Position numbers and translations under genes: made by a program. From positions 186,001 through 250,000 of the forward strand of contig NZ_CP050133.1 in NCBI RefSeq assembly GCF_011612585.1: a stretch of 64,000 nt of DNA, written 5' to 3'. Positions 52,868-61,999 of the stretch are shown piece after piece (within the stretch, counting starts at the first letter, position 1; the number at the start of each line of letters is the position of its first letter). Source of the DNA: Streptococcus cristatus ATCC 51100. GTDB lineage: Bacteria; Bacillota; Bacilli; Lactobacillales; Streptococcaceae. Under the pieces are notes generated by a model. The model ran no database searches. It had not been told where the DNA came from and saw only the letters and a list, made by a program, of their open reading frames with translations.

Positions 52868-54949
52868 ATGTCAGGATTATATTTTGAAGTGAAATCTCAG
52901 TTAAGGAAAGAATTTAACTTGTGGCACGATATTGTACTTAAATTATTTGAAGTTATTCTACTTTTATTGGTGATTAGTTTTGTTTTTACTCTCGCAACCT
53001 CTAATCAATATGTTTCAGGAAGAGATCTAGTTTACATAGGAATATATTTTTTTGTGCATCGTAGTTTCATGATATTTAGGAAAAATAAAATTATAAATAC
53101 AGCTCTAAACTATGGACGAAATAGCACTTTAACAAAGGCAGATGTTGAAAAACTTTTAATTGAAATTCAAAAATCAATAAATCATAGCCGAGATTTGATA
53201 AAATGGGGAATGGGAATTTTTGCAACAGTTATGATCGCTTTTTTGTCCATTACTTCAACATTATTTTCAAAGATGGTGGATTTAGCTATGAAGAGTATTT
53301 CAGAGAAGGAGATGTCAGATTTTTTGGGAGAATTCTTCACTAATTCTACAGCATTAGATTATTTGAAATTCATATTTTTAATTTTGACAATAGTAGTCAT
53401 GTTTTTATTAATTATCTATATTATATTAGATTTATTTACTTATGACAGAAGGTTTACATATGGAGTTTTAATTAATTTTCAGTATGATGCTTTTCAAAGC
53501 GAGATAATAGAGGGAAAAAGCAAATGGACATCGTTGAAAGAGGTGTTTTTCATAGATTATTTTTTTAAAAGGAGGAAATCTATCATCGCTAAGAAAAAGA
53601 CGACCTTTGTCTGTCAAAATTGTGAATACCATTCGCCCAAATACCTAGGTCGCTGTCCCAACTGCGGCTCTTGGTCTTCTTTTGTTGAGGAAGTGGAGGC
53701 CGCAGAAGTCAAGCATGCCCGTGTTTCCTTGACAGGTGAAAAGACTCGGCCCATGAAGCTGGCTGAGGTCACTTCGATTGATGTCAATCGGACCAAGACG
53801 GAAATGGACGAATTCAATCGTGTGCTGGGTGGTGGCGTAGTGCCGGGCAGTCTGGTCCTGATTGGCGGAGATCCCGGTATCGGGAAGTCCACCCTGCTTC
53901 TGCAAGTATCCACCCAGCTTTCCCACCAGGGCACCGTCCTATATGTCAGTGGGGAGGAATCAGCTGAGCAGATTAAGTTGCGGGCGGAGCGTCTCGGTGA
54001 TATTGACAGTGAATTTTATCTCTACGCCGAGACCAATATGCAAAACATCCGCACGGAGATTGAGAAAATCAAGCCAGATTTTCTGATTATTGACTCCATT
54101 CAGACAGTGATGTCGCCGGAGATTTCCAGTGTTCAAGGCTCTGTCTCTCAGGTTCGAGAGGTGACAGCTGAGCTCATGCAGCTGGCTAAGACCAATAATA
54201 TTGCGACCTTTATCGTTGGTCACATGACCAAGGAAGGAACCTTAGCTGGTCCCCGAACGCTAGAGCACATGGTGGACACCGTGCTTTATTTTGAAGGCGA
54301 ACGTCAGCACACGTTCCGTATCTTGAGAGCAGTCAAGAACCGCTTTGGCTCTACCAATGAGATTGGTATTTTTGAGATGCAGTCTGGCGGGCTAGTTGAG
54401 GTGCTCAATCCAAGCCAAGTCTTTCTAGAAGAGCGACTGGATGGCGCAACAGGTTCTTCTATCGTTGTGACCATGGAAGGAACGCGGCCGATTTTGGCAG
54501 AGGTGCAAGCTTTGGTGACACCGACCATGTTCGGCAATGCCAAGCGGACCACGACCGGCCTGGACTTTAACCGAGCCAGCCTCATTATGGCGGTTCTGGA
54601 AAAGAGGGCAGGCCTTCTCTTGCAAAATCAAGATGCTTACCTCAAGTCAGCTGGAGGTGTCAAGCTAGATGAGCCAGCGATTGATTTGGCGGTGGCGGTC
54701 GCCATTGCTTCCAGTTATAAGGATCTGCCGACCAATCCTCAAGAGTGCTTTATCGGTGAAATTGGCCTGACTGGTGAAATCCGCCGGGTCAACCGTATCG
54801 AGCAGCGCATCAACGAAGCAGCAAAACTAGGCTTCACCAAGATTTATGCTCCTAAAAACTCTTTGAGTGGCCTCAAAGTTCCAGACAATATCCAAGTCAT
54901 CGGTGTGACAACGATTGGGGAAGTCTTGAAAAAAGTCTTTGCTGGATGA
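52868..54949 (+). CDS. radA: RadA recombination protein fused to an N-terminal membrane domain
   Basis: One uninterrupted 693-codon frame. Residues from about 239 on are a complete RadA/Sms: zinc finger CQNC...CPNC (248-265), RecA-like core with Walker [11 protein letters not shown] near 333, the RadA KNRFG motif near 490 and a Lon-like C-terminal domain. Normal streptococcal RadA has about 453 residues. The first 235 residues are AT-rich and contain four predicted membrane spans (about 26-44, 55-68, 113-133, 166-190). No ATG/GTG/TTG lies at the expected RadA start; the junction reads AAAAGGAGG-N6-ATCATCGCTAAG. ATG 52868 has RBS TTGGAGAG. RadA drives branch migration in repair and natural transformation. 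Confidence 0.8.
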   Translation: MSGLYFEVKSQLRKEFNLWHDIVLKLFEVILLLLVISFVFTLATSNQYVSGRDLVYIGIYFFVHRSFMIFRKNKIINTALNYGRNSTLTKADVEKLLIEIQKSINHSRDLIKWGMGIFATVMIAFLSITSTLFSKMVDLAMKSISEKEMSDFLGEFFTNSTALDYLKFIFLILTIVVMFLLIIYIILDLFTYDRRFTYGVLINFQYDAFQSEIIEGKSKWTSLKEVFFIDYFFKRRKSIIAKKKTTFVCQNCEYHSPKYLGRCPNCGSWSSFVEEVEAAEVKHARVSLTGEKTRPMKLAEVTSIDVNRTKTEMDEFNRVLGGGVVPGSLVLIGGDPGIGKSTLLLQVSTQLSHQGTVLYVSGEESAEQIKLRAERLGDIDSEFYLYAETNMQNIRTEIEKIKPDFLIIDSIQTVMSPEISSVQGSVSQVREVTAELMQLAKTNNIATFIVGHMTKEGTLAGPRTLEHMVDTVLYFEGERQHTFRILRAVKNRFGSTNEIGIFEMQSGGLVEVLNPSQVFLEERLDGATGSSIVVTMEGTRPILAEVQALVTPTMFGNAKRTTTGLDFNRASLIMAVLEKRAGLLLQNQDAYLKSAGGVKLDEPAIDLAVAVAIASSYKDLPTNPQECFIGEIGLTGEIRRVNRIEQRINEAAKLGFTKIYAPKNSLSGLKVPDNIQVIGVTTIGEVLKKVFAG

Positions 54950-54965
54950 TTGTCTTTGTTTTAGA

Positions 54966-54994
54966 TTGCAAAAATATTTTATTATTGCTATAAT
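54966..54994 (+). promoter_or_regulatory. AIM24 gene promoter
   Basis: TTGCAA (54966-54971), 17 bases, TATAAT (54989-54994) with TG at 54986-54987. Confidence 0.7.
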
Positions 54995-55023
54995 TTTCTT
55001 AAAAAAACAAGGAGGGAACTCTT

Positions 55024-55719
55024 ATGCAATTTTCCATGGATAGCAACATGCAATTTCCACTCGTTGACCTCTACCTCAATCAAGGGGAGACAGTCTTTAT
55101 CCAGCGTGGCAGTATGGTCTATCACACCCCTAATGTGACCTTGAACACTCAGCTCAATGCTAACGGTTCAGGTTTGGGCCGCTTTGTCAAGGCAGTCGGC
55201 CGTTCCATGGTGTCGGGTGAAAGTACCTTCATCACCCAGGCTGTCGCCCAGTCCGATAACGGTTTTCTAGCATTAGCACCAGAAGTTCCCGGTCAAGTTA
55301 TCCCTCTCTATCTGGGAGAAAAGCAGTACCGGCTCAATGACGGTGCCTTTCTGGCTCTGGATGGTACAGCTTACTATACGATGGAGCGCCAGTCTGTTGG
55401 CAAGGCAATATTTGGCGGTCAAGGTGGCCTCTTCGTCATGACGACTCAAGGGCAGGGTACTCTCTTGGCCAATGCCTATGGATCGATTAGGAAAATTGAA
55501 CTAAATAACCAAGAAGTAACCATTGATAATGCTCATGTCGTAGCTTGGAGTCAGTCCTTGGATTATAATATCCATCTGGAAAATGGCTTCTGGCAGTCGA
55601 TTGGAACGGGAGAAGGAGTTGTCAACACTTTCCGAGGTACCGGGGAAATCTATGTTCAAAGTCTCAATCTTCAAAGCTTTGCGGGCTCACTCAGTCGCTA
55701 TATCGCAAAAGGTTCATAG
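55024..55719 (+). CDS. AIM24/TIGR00266 family protein
   Basis: 231 residues, all-beta, Gly-rich, no signal peptide. Segments QGETVFIQRGSMVYHTPNV, GRSMVSGESTF and GGQGGLFVMTTQGQGTLLAN are characteristic of the AIM24 family. Role in bacteria unknown. RBS AAGGAGGG. Own promoter upstream and terminator downstream. Confidence 0.85.
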   Translation: MQFSMDSNMQFPLVDLYLNQGETVFIQRGSMVYHTPNVTLNTQLNANGSGLGRFVKAVGRSMVSGESTFITQAVAQSDNGFLALAPEVPGQVIPLYLGEKQYRLNDGAFLALDGTAYYTMERQSVGKAIFGGQGGLFVMTTQGQGTLLANAYGSIRKIELNNQEVTIDNAHVVAWSQSLDYNIHLENGFWQSIGTGEGVVNTFRGTGEIYVQSLNLQSFAGSLSRYIAKGS

Positions 55720-55720
55720 A

Positions 55721-55750
55721 AAGGTGTGGATGAATTTCCGCACCTTTTTT
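55721..55750 (+). terminator. AIM24 terminator
   Basis: AAGGTGTGG (55721-55729) with CCGCACCTT (55738-55746), one G-U pair, then T-run. Confidence 0.88.
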
Positions 55751-55886
55751 GCATTTTTCTTTCATTTTTTCATAAAAAACGGACATTTTTGCTTTATCTA
55801 GATCTGAAAACTGACAAAACACCCAAAAGATGATAAGATGGTAGGAAATGGTTTGATTATCAAATAAATTCTAGTAAGGGGAAAGA

Positions 55887-56381
55887 ATGTCCTATTTTGA
55901 AAACTTTATGAAGGCCAACCAAGCCTATGTGGACCTGCATGGAACCTCCCACCTGCCGATTAAGCCCAAGACCAAGGTAGCGATTGTGACTTGTATGGAC
56001 TCCAGACTCCACGTGGCTCAGGCTCTGGGGCTGGCGCTGGGAGATGCTCATATCTTGCGCAACGCTGGCGGTCGGGTGACAGATGACATGATTCGCTCGC
56101 TGGTCATCTCTCAGCAGCAGATGGGCACGCGGGAAATTGTAGTCTTGCACCATACGGATTGCGGTGCACAGACTTTCAAAAATGAAGAATTTACTGTTTT
56201 TCTCAATCAAGAGCTGGGCGTTGATGTCAGCGGGCAGAATTTCCTTCCTTTTACAGATGTTAAGGAAAGTGTGCGGGAAGACGTGGAGCTTCTCCGCCAA
56301 TCACCCCTAATCCCGGATGATGTGGAGATCTCAGGAGCGGTGTATGACGTTGCTACAGGGCGGATGACCGTCGTTCAGTGA
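55887..56381 (+). CDS. Beta-class carbonic anhydrase
   Basis: 164 residues. Zinc ligands Cys36 (TCMDSR, with the Asp38-Arg40 dyad), His89 and Cys92 (HHTDCG). Interconverts CO2 and bicarbonate; supports growth at low CO2. Belongs to the short clade common in streptococci. RBS AAGGGGAAAG. Follows radA/AIM24; carbonic anhydrase next to radA is also seen in pneumococcus. Confidence 0.93.
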   Translation: MSYFENFMKANQAYVDLHGTSHLPIKPKTKVAIVTCMDSRLHVAQALGLALGDAHILRNAGGRVTDDMIRSLVISQQQMGTREIVVLHHTDCGAQTFKNEEFTVFLNQELGVDVSGQNFLPFTDVKESVREDVELLRQSPLIPDDVEISGAVYDVATGRMTVVQ

Positions 56382-56390
56382 CTCTTAGGA

Positions 56391-56438
56391 AGCCAGTTTG
56401 TTTGTCGGTATTTCGGCATTGAAATTGGCTGCTTTTTT
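56391..56438 (+). terminator. Terminator after carbonic anhydrase
   Basis: AGCCAGTTT (56391-56399) pairs with AAATTGGCT (56422-56430) around an inner TGTCGG/TCGGCA stem; T-run to 56438. The right arm overlaps TTGAAA (56419-56424), a -35 for the next gene (-10 TAAAAT, 56443-56448). Confidence 0.8.
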
Positions 56439-56481
56439 GTGTTAAAATAGAATACGATTTTAATTTAGTTAGGACAATAAG

Positions 56482-57348
56482 ATGATTCTTTCCATTATTT
56501 CACAAGGTCTAGTCTGGGCCATTTTGGGTCTGGGGATTTTCATGACTTTTCGGATTTTGAATTTTCCAGATATGACGACGGAAGGTTCCTTTCCTCTAGG
56601 TGGAGCGGTAGCTGTCACCTTGATTACCAAGGGGGTGAACCCTTTCTTGGCGACGGCAGCTGCGGTGTTAGCGGGCTGTCTGGCAGGTTTGGCGACAGGC
56701 CTTCTCTATACCAAGGGCAAGATTCCGACCCTGCTGTCAGGAATTTTGGTCATGACCTCTTGCCATTCCATCATGCTTATGATCATGGGGCGGGCTAATC
56801 TAGGTCTGCTGGGAACTCGGCAGATTCAGGACTTTTTGCCCTTCTCTGGGGAAATCAATAATCTCCTGACAGGCTTGATTTTTGTCAGTCTGGTCATTGT
56901 CGCTCTGCTCTTTTTCCTAGATACCAAGCTAGGGCAGGCCTATATCGCGACTGGAGACAATCCTGATATGGCGCGTAGTTTCGGTATCAATACTGGCCGC
57001 ATGGAATTGATGGGCATGATCTTGTCTAATGGTGTCATTGCCTTGTCTGGTGCTCTGATTGCCCAGCAGGAAGGCTATGCAGATGTGTCCCGTGGGATTG
57101 GGGTTATCGTCGTCGGCTTGGCGAGTCTGATTATCGGGGAAGTTCTCTTTAAGAGCCTGACCTTGGCAGAACGTCTGATTACAATTGTAGTTGGTGCGAT
57201 TGCCTATCAGTTTCTGATTTGGGGTGTCATCGCTCTTGGTTTCAACACCAGCTATCTCCGTCTCTACAGTGCGGTTATCTTGGCGATCTGCCTCATGATT
57301 CCAACCTTGAAAAATACATTCTTTAAAGGAGCTAAGTTAAGCAAATGA
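56482..57348 (+). CDS. ABC transporter permease (TrpY-like, CUT2/branched-chain type)
   Basis: 288 residues, eight or nine membrane spans; the N-terminus FRILNFPDMTTEGSFPLGGA and GDNPDMARSFGI are typical of this permease family, which in streptococci works with a TrpX-type binding lipoprotein and a TrpZ ATPase, proposed to take up tryptophan or related compounds. Here the upstream neighbour is carbonic anhydrase and no binding protein gene is present. Overlaps the ATPase start by four bases. Confidence 0.85.
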   Translation: MILSIISQGLVWAILGLGIFMTFRILNFPDMTTEGSFPLGGAVAVTLITKGVNPFLATAAAVLAGCLAGLATGLLYTKGKIPTLLSGILVMTSCHSIMLMIMGRANLGLLGTRQIQDFLPFSGEINNLLTGLIFVSLVIVALLFFLDTKLGQAYIATGDNPDMARSFGINTGRMELMGMILSNGVIALSGALIAQQEGYADVSRGIGVIVVGLASLIIGEVLFKSLTLAERLITIVVGAIAYQFLIWGVIALGFNTSYLRLYSAVILAICLMIPTLKNTFFKGAKLSK

Positions 57349-58103
57349 CAGCGATTGTAGAATTAAAAAATGCCAGCAAGCGGGTCAATAACGGCTTTGA
57401 TGAAGAAAAGGTCATCCTAAACGATGTGTCGCTGGAGATTCATGAGCACGATTTTGTCACGATTTTGGGGGGCAATGGAGCAGGGAAGTCAACTCTTTTT
57501 AATGTGATTGCCGGTACGCTCTCTCTAAGCAGCGGTAGCATTTACATCTTGGGCGAAAATGTGACCAACTTTTCTCCTGAAAAGAGAGCTAAATATCTGT
57601 CGCGAGTCTTTCAAGATCCCAAGATGGGAACGGCTCCTCGGATGACAGTGGCGGAAAACCTGCTGATTGCCAAGTTTCGTGGCGAATCCCGTGGCCTAGT
57701 CCCGCGTCGACTGAATAGCTATCGACAAGAGTTTCAGGAGACCATTGATAAGATTGGCAATGGTTTGGAGAAACACTTGGATACGCCGATTGAGTTTCTA
57801 TCAGGTGGTCAGAGACAGGCTTTGAGTCTGCTCATGGCGACCCTCAAGCGTCCGGAACTGCTTCTCTTGGACGAGCATACAGCAGCGCTGGATCCCAAGA
57901 CCAGTGTGGCTCTCATGGAGTTGACTGACGACTTTGTCCGCAGAGACCAGCTGACGGCCCTCATGATTACCCATCACATGGAGGATGCTCTCAAATACGG
58001 CAACCGTCTGATTGTCATGAAGGAAGGGCAAATCATCCAAGATCTCAAGCCAGAAGAAAAAGCCAAGATGACCATAGCGGACTATTATGGCTTGTTTGAG
58101 TAA
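57345..58103 (+). CDS. ABC transporter ATP-binding protein (TrpZ-like)
   Basis: 252 residues. Walker A GGNGAGKST near 42, Q-loop FQDPKMGTAP, signature LSGGQRQALSL near 147, Walker B LLLLDEHTAALD near 167 and H-loop THHME. Partner of the overlapping permease. Terminator AAACGGATA (58158-58166)/TATCCGTTT (58189-58197) follows. Confidence 0.9.
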   Translation: MTAIVELKNASKRVNNGFDEEKVILNDVSLEIHEHDFVTILGGNGAGKSTLFNVIAGTLSLSSGSIYILGENVTNFSPEKRAKYLSRVFQDPKMGTAPRMTVAENLLIAKFRGESRGLVPRRLNSYRQEFQETIDKIGNGLEKHLDTPIEFLSGGQRQALSLLMATLKRPELLLLDEHTAALDPKTSVALMELTDDFVRRDQLTALMITHHMEDALKYGNRLIVMKEGQIIQDLKPEEKAKMTIADYYGLFE

Positions 58104-58157
58104 AGTTGCCCATTTTTTTGGAATGCTAAAAAAATGAATAAGCAGTAAATAATTATT

Positions 58158-58249
58158 AAACGGATATAACTCAGTCTTCACAGGGGTGTATCCGTTTTTC
58201 AAAAATTTGCTCAGATAAATGAATAAAAACCGCTAGATTGCGGTTTTTT
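58158..58249. terminator. Two consecutive terminators
   Basis: First stem AAACGGATA/TATCCGTTT (58158-58197) with T-run for the ABC genes. Second AAAACCGC (58226-58233)/GCGGTTTT (58240-58247) is A/T flanked on both sides and can also end the minus-strand regulator remnant. Confidence 0.8.
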
Positions 58250-58268
58250 GTTATCAAAATAGTCTAAA

Positions 58269-59260
58269 TCACTCATCTAAGCGAATAAACATCATCGCGT
58301 TAAGCAGGGAGATGAGCGCGACTGTATTAATATTATTGGAATAGATCAGTCTCTTGTTCTCAATGGGTGGAATAATAAAATTAGAAATGATGATATCGTA
58401 AGGTGATTCTTTTAAAGAATCGATTGATAATTCTAATTTATTCCAAACTTCAAGTTCAAAATTATTACTGCAATAATAAGAAAGTGTCTCTGCTACTGAT
58501 TTTGCATGATACTGATCAAAATTACTCATGACTAAAACCTTTAATTTAGGCTGATTTTGTAAAAGATTCAGCACTAAATGTTTGCTGTGAGTGATAAAGG
58601 TATAGGATAGATGGTTGACTTTCATTGAATTATTATCGATACCAAGAGTCTCTAGATAATGTTCAATTCCTTTTTTAATATCTGAAACAAATTGAGGGAA
58701 AATATTTTGAAAGTTCTTGATGGTATTCCCTTTTTGATCAAATAGGATAAACTCTGTAGATAGTTCCTGACGGTGCAGATGTGCTGTATTATGCAAATGC
58801 CAAATAAGATTGTCATTATTGTCTATTTTTAGATTATATTTGCTTTCTATCTGATTTTAAAATTATATTGTTTTTTTATAATTTTGTTAATGTGACTGAT
58901 TATACGATAGAGTGAGGAAGAGCTTATATAAAACTCTTTACAAATACTCTCGGTTTCATATCCTTCGTTAAAGAAGATGAATTCTAAAATTGAAAAATGG
59001 GTTGAGTGCTTAAAAAAATGGTGATAGACCATTTCAATATCACTATCATCGGTATTAATGATACGTATGCCATTAGTGGACGAGTGAAAAATCAATTGAG
59101 GAAAAGAGGACTTAACATGGGATAACTCATCTTTTACTGAACGTTCTGTACAATTTAATAGTTCAGCCAGTTCAGAAATATGAAACCAGCGTTTGTTTTT
59201 AAATAGTAGTTCTAATAGTTCTAATTGCCTGTGGCTCTTTTTAGACAGTAATTCTCGCAT
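58269..59260 (-). pseudogene. RofA/RALP-like transcriptional regulator, internally deleted and frameshifted
   Basis: The first part (from 59260) reads the RofA N-terminal HTH region: LELLELLFKNKRWFHISELA, NCTERSVKDELSH, and IISHINKIIKKQYNFKI, then a stop at 58847. One base shift later the frame continues ESKYNLKIDNNDNLIWHLHN into the C-terminal domain (LVMSNFDQYHAKSVAETLSY) to 58269. Together about 330 residues against roughly 490-500 in the family; the middle part with the PRD-like region is missing. So deletion plus frameshift has destroyed it. Intact relatives control pili and adhesins. Confidence 0.8.
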
Positions 59261-59452
59261 TAAAATATTATCTTTCTTTATATAGTGTTTTTATTATCAG
59301 GAAATTATACCATATTTTTATACATTTAACCTCGTTTAACAACTCTAAAATATATCTAAAAATGCTTGTAAAAGCCTATAGAACAAGGAATTCTTATCTT
59401 TTTGTATCTATAGTACAGATAAACGGTAAGAAAACCAAGCTGAATTATTATG

Positions 59453-59477
59453 TTTCCAAGTTGGAAAATTATATAAT
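59453..59477 (+). promoter_or_regulatory. Palindromic operator and -10 upstream of the stress operon
   Basis: TTTCCAA-G-TTGGAAA (59453-59467) is a perfect 15-bp palindrome five bases before TATAAT (59472-59477). The palindrome fills the spacer, a classical repressor position. The -35 is weak. Regulator unknown. Confidence 0.5.
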
Positions 59478-59551
59478 TATATTAATCAAAAAATAATATA
59501 AAAATATTATTAAGACATTTTGATTCAGAAAAATTAGAAAGGAGAATCACT

Positions 59552-59791
59552 ATGTTGTGGTCAATTATTATCGGTGGGCTTATTGGTCTGGTTGCTGGAT
59601 CAATAACAAAAAAAGGCGGTTCTATGGGAATTGTCGCCAACGTTGTTGCAGGTTTAGTTGGTTCAGCTGTTGGTCAGTCTCTTTTAGGAACTTGGGGACC
59701 TAGTTTGGCTGGCATGGCTTTGATTCCTTCTATCATTGGTGCGGTTATTGTAGTTGCTGTTGTATCGTTTTTTGTAGGTAAAAAGGCATAA
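59552..59791 (+). CDS. GlsB/YeaQ/YmgE family stress membrane protein
   Basis: 79 residues, three hydrophobic segments, Gly-rich; LWSIIIGGLIGLVAGSI and the KKGG turn are typical of the transglycosylase-associated-protein (GlsB) family. RBS AAAGGAG. First gene of the Gls24 envelope-stress operon, as in enterococci and other streptococci. Confidence 0.88.
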   Translation: MLWSIIIGGLIGLVAGSITKKGGSMGIVANVVAGLVGSAVGQSLLGTWGPSLAGMALIPSIIGAVIVVAVVSFFVGKKA

Positions 59792-59845
59792 GAATTCTTT
59801 TTATATACAATTTAAATTTAAATTTGAATTATGAAAGGATTCAAT

Positions 59846-60412
59846 ATGTCAAAATCAAGAAAAATACTTTTTCTTATTCTCTGTATTTTAATCTTGACGA
59901 TTTTGATTCCTGTTTTGCTAGATTTTCATAAAGTTAGCGGTTTAGGTCTTCAGTTATTTACCTGGAAGAATATTCCTTTTGTAGGGTACTTTCTTTCTAG
60001 ATACGTTTTCTGGGGAACATTGGTTTTATCAAGCTTGATCTTGCTATTGATGTTGGTTATACTTTTTTATCCTAAGAGAACATTGGAAATTAAGTTAGCT
60101 GATGCAGATGGGAAACTGATGCTGAAAAATTCAGCAATTGAAGGATTTGTTCGTAGTCTGGTGACAGACCATGATTTTATTAAAGATCCTACAGTTTCCG
60201 TAAATAGCCGGAAAAACAAATGTATGGTTTCTGTTAAAGGAGCAATTGTTCCGTCAGAAAACATCATCAAAAGAAGTCAGTTGATTCAAGAAGAAATTGC
60301 TACTGGATTAACAGAATTCTTCGGTCTCAATCATGATGTCAAGCTTGAAATCTCTGTATCAGATTTCAAACCAAAATCGCAGGCTAAAAAAAATACTAGT
60401 CGTGTAAAGTAA
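59846..60412 (+). CDS. amaP: Alkaline shock response membrane anchor protein AmaP
   Basis: 188 residues from ATG 59846 (RBS GAAAGGATT; ATG 59831 is an upstream alternative). Two membrane segments in the first 75 residues, then a cytoplasmic Asp23-like domain (FVRSLVTDHDFIKDP; ENIIKRSQLIQEEIATGLTE). In S. aureus AmaP anchors Asp23 to the membrane; here the partner is the Gls24 protein two genes downstream. Confidence 0.85.
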   Translation: MSKSRKILFLILCILILTILIPVLLDFHKVSGLGLQLFTWKNIPFVGYFLSRYVFWGTLVLSSLILLLMLVILFYPKRTLEIKLADADGKLMLKNSAIEGFVRSLVTDHDFIKDPTVSVNSRKNKCMVSVKGAIVPSENIIKRSQLIQEEIATGLTEFFGLNHDVKLEISVSDFKPKSQAKKNTSRVK

Positions 60413-60424
60413 GGAAGTACCAAA

Positions 60425-60598
60425 ATGGAATGGTTTAAAAAATATCAATATCTAATCCTATCTGGATTAGCGGGCGGTGTTCTAGCCTGCTTTATCCTAT
60501 CCTTTGGCTTCTTTAAGACACTATTTGTCTTGATTTGCGCTGCCATAGGAGCAGGAATCGGATATTATATACAACAAAAAAATATATTAAATAAATAA
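60425..60598 (+). CDS. DUF2273 small membrane protein
   Basis: 57 residues, starting MEWFKKYQYLILSGLAGGVL and with two hydrophobic segments; family DUF2273, regularly found between amaP and gls24. Weak RBS GGAAGTACCAAA. Role presumably structural in the membrane-bound Gls24 complex. Confidence 0.85.
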   Translation: MEWFKKYQYLILSGLAGGVLACFILSFGFFKTLFVLICAAIGAGIGYYIQQKNILNK

Positions 60599-60611
60599 TA
60601 AGGAGTTTCTT

Positions 60612-61211
60612 ATGTCAAATACAAATAAAGATTTTAAAGATGTTGCTAAAAAGGAAGTTGCGCAAGCAACTCATGAAGTAAAAGGTGAATTGACTTACGA
60701 AGATAAAGTCATTCAAAAAATCATTGGTCTCTCTTTAGAGAAAGTTTCAGGTTTGCTAGCTGTTGATGGTGGCTTCTTCTCTAATTTAGCAGATAAATTG
60801 ATTAATACTGATAACGTAACGAATGGTGTTAATGTTGAAGTTGGGAAAGAACAAGTGGCTGTTGACCTGAACGTGGTCGTGGAATATCAAAAGAATGTTC
60901 CAGCAGTATACGAAGAAATCAAGAATGTTGTTGTAGAAGAAATTTCTAAAATGACTGACCTAGAAGTTGTTGAAGTTAATGTCAATGTTGTTGATATTAA
61001 AACTAAAGAACAACATGAGGCTGACTCAGTTAGCCTTCAAGATCGAGTAACAGATGTTGCTGAATCAACAGGCGAATTCGCTTCAGAGCAATTCGAAAAA
61101 GCAAAATCTGGTCTTAGCGGTGGTTTTTCAGCCGTTCAAGAAAAAGTTGGTGAAGGTGTAGAAGCTGTTAAAGATGCTGCTTCATCAAATGAAAATACTC
61201 GCGTACATTAA
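60612..61211 (+). CDS. Asp23/Gls24 family envelope stress response protein
   Basis: 199 residues. Asp23 domain about 22-140: ELTYEDKVIQKIIGLSLEKV, VEYQKNVPAVYEEIKNVV. The C-terminal 60 residues are a charged, apolipoprotein-like tail. Gls24 in enterococci is induced by starvation, bile and metal stress. RBS AAGGAG. High expression expected from its codon use. Confidence 0.93.
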   Translation: MSNTNKDFKDVAKKEVAQATHEVKGELTYEDKVIQKIIGLSLEKVSGLLAVDGGFFSNLADKLINTDNVTNGVNVEVGKEQVAVDLNVVVEYQKNVPAVYEEIKNVVVEEISKMTDLEVVEVNVNVVDIKTKEQHEADSVSLQDRVTDVAESTGEFASEQFEKAKSGLSGGFSAVQEKVGEGVEAVKDAASSNENTRVH

Positions 61212-61245
61212 TTAAAAACAAAAAGAAATAAAGGAGGACATAGTT

Positions 61246-61452
61246 ATGTCAACAGAAGAAAAATTCAACCAAGCTAAAGGTGCTGTTAAAGAAGGACTAG
61301 GCAAATTAACTGGTGATAAAAAAACAGAAAAAGAAGGAGCAGCTGAAAAAGTTGTTTCTAAAGTCAAAGAAGTTGCTGAAGATGCAAAAGATGCAGTTGA
61401 AGGCGCTATTGAAGGTGTTAAAAATATGCTTCATAAAGACGACGAGAAATAA
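61246..61452 (+). CDS. CsbD family stress protein
   Basis: 68 residues, highly charged, with [20 protein letters not shown] as CsbD signature and [20 protein letters not shown] repeats related to the Gls24 tail. Small soluble helical protein of unknown action, often stress-induced. RBS AAAGGAGG. Last gene of the operon before a strong terminator. Confidence 0.88.
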   Translation: MSTEEKFNQAKGAVKEGLGKLTGDKKTEKEGAAEKVVSKVKEVAEDAKDAVEGAIEGVKNMLHKDDEK

Positions 61453-61500
61453 GGTTATGCTGTATTATATATAGTAGCTGGTAGAAATCAACTATAGTCT

Positions 61501-61537
61501 AAAGGAGACCTCATCTTAGGGTCTCCTTTACTTTTTT
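61501..61537 (+). terminator. Gls24 operon terminator
   Basis: AAAGGAGACC (61501-61510) and GGTCTCCTTT (61520-61529), then ACTTTTTT. Confidence 0.9.
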
Positions 61538-61576
61538 ATGTTCATTCTTTTTAGTTAAATTTTTTCAAACTCCATA

Positions 61577-61615
61577 GTGTAAACGCTTGCAATCTTTTGG
61601 TAGAAGGAGTATAAT
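61577..61615 (+). promoter_or_regulatory. cre-overlapped orphan promoter
   Basis: TGTAAACGCTTGCA (61578-61591) is a cre-like palindrome. It includes the -35 TTGCAA (61587-61592), 17 bases before TATAAT (61610-61615). Same arrangement as the C69 peptidase promoter at 21590. No gene follows for 570 bases. Confidence 0.65.
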
Positions 61616-61621
61616 ATAAGT

Positions 61622-61999
61622 GAAGATAGGGAAAGGAAAAACTTAATTTCGCATTCGATTTGGTTTGCTGATATATTTATTTGTAACATATAAGTCGTTG
61701 CTTTACTGGACTATTGGTTAGATCATTGGGTAGGCCTGCTTAGCCTATCTGATTATGACAGTGGGATAGAAAGTAGAAGCTTTTAGATGGTTTTCAGTCT
61801 TCGAGATGTTAACCGATAGTTGCTTTGTGATTAATATTTCTAATGCTAAGATAAAAGAAAATCATTAGCGCTTAAAGGAATTAAAAATTTAATAATCAAC
61901 AATCATTGTTAGTCAGTTCCGAATGGAATAAACTGATTGCTCCCATATCAGCAAGGTGAATCAGACCTCTAGCCGAGTCACGCTAGAGGTCATTTTGAT
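61622..61999 (+). other. Untranslated unit after the orphan promoter
   Basis: No credible coding frame. It ends in a 10-bp stem GACCTCTAGC (61964-61973)/GCTAGAGGTC (61982-61991) followed by ATTTTGAT. It may be a non-coding RNA or the leader of a deleted gene. A weak stem CCAAA/TTTGG with T-run lies at about 62111-62137 and an extended -10 TGATATAAT (62154-62162) serves the dehydrogenase gene. Confidence 0.4.
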
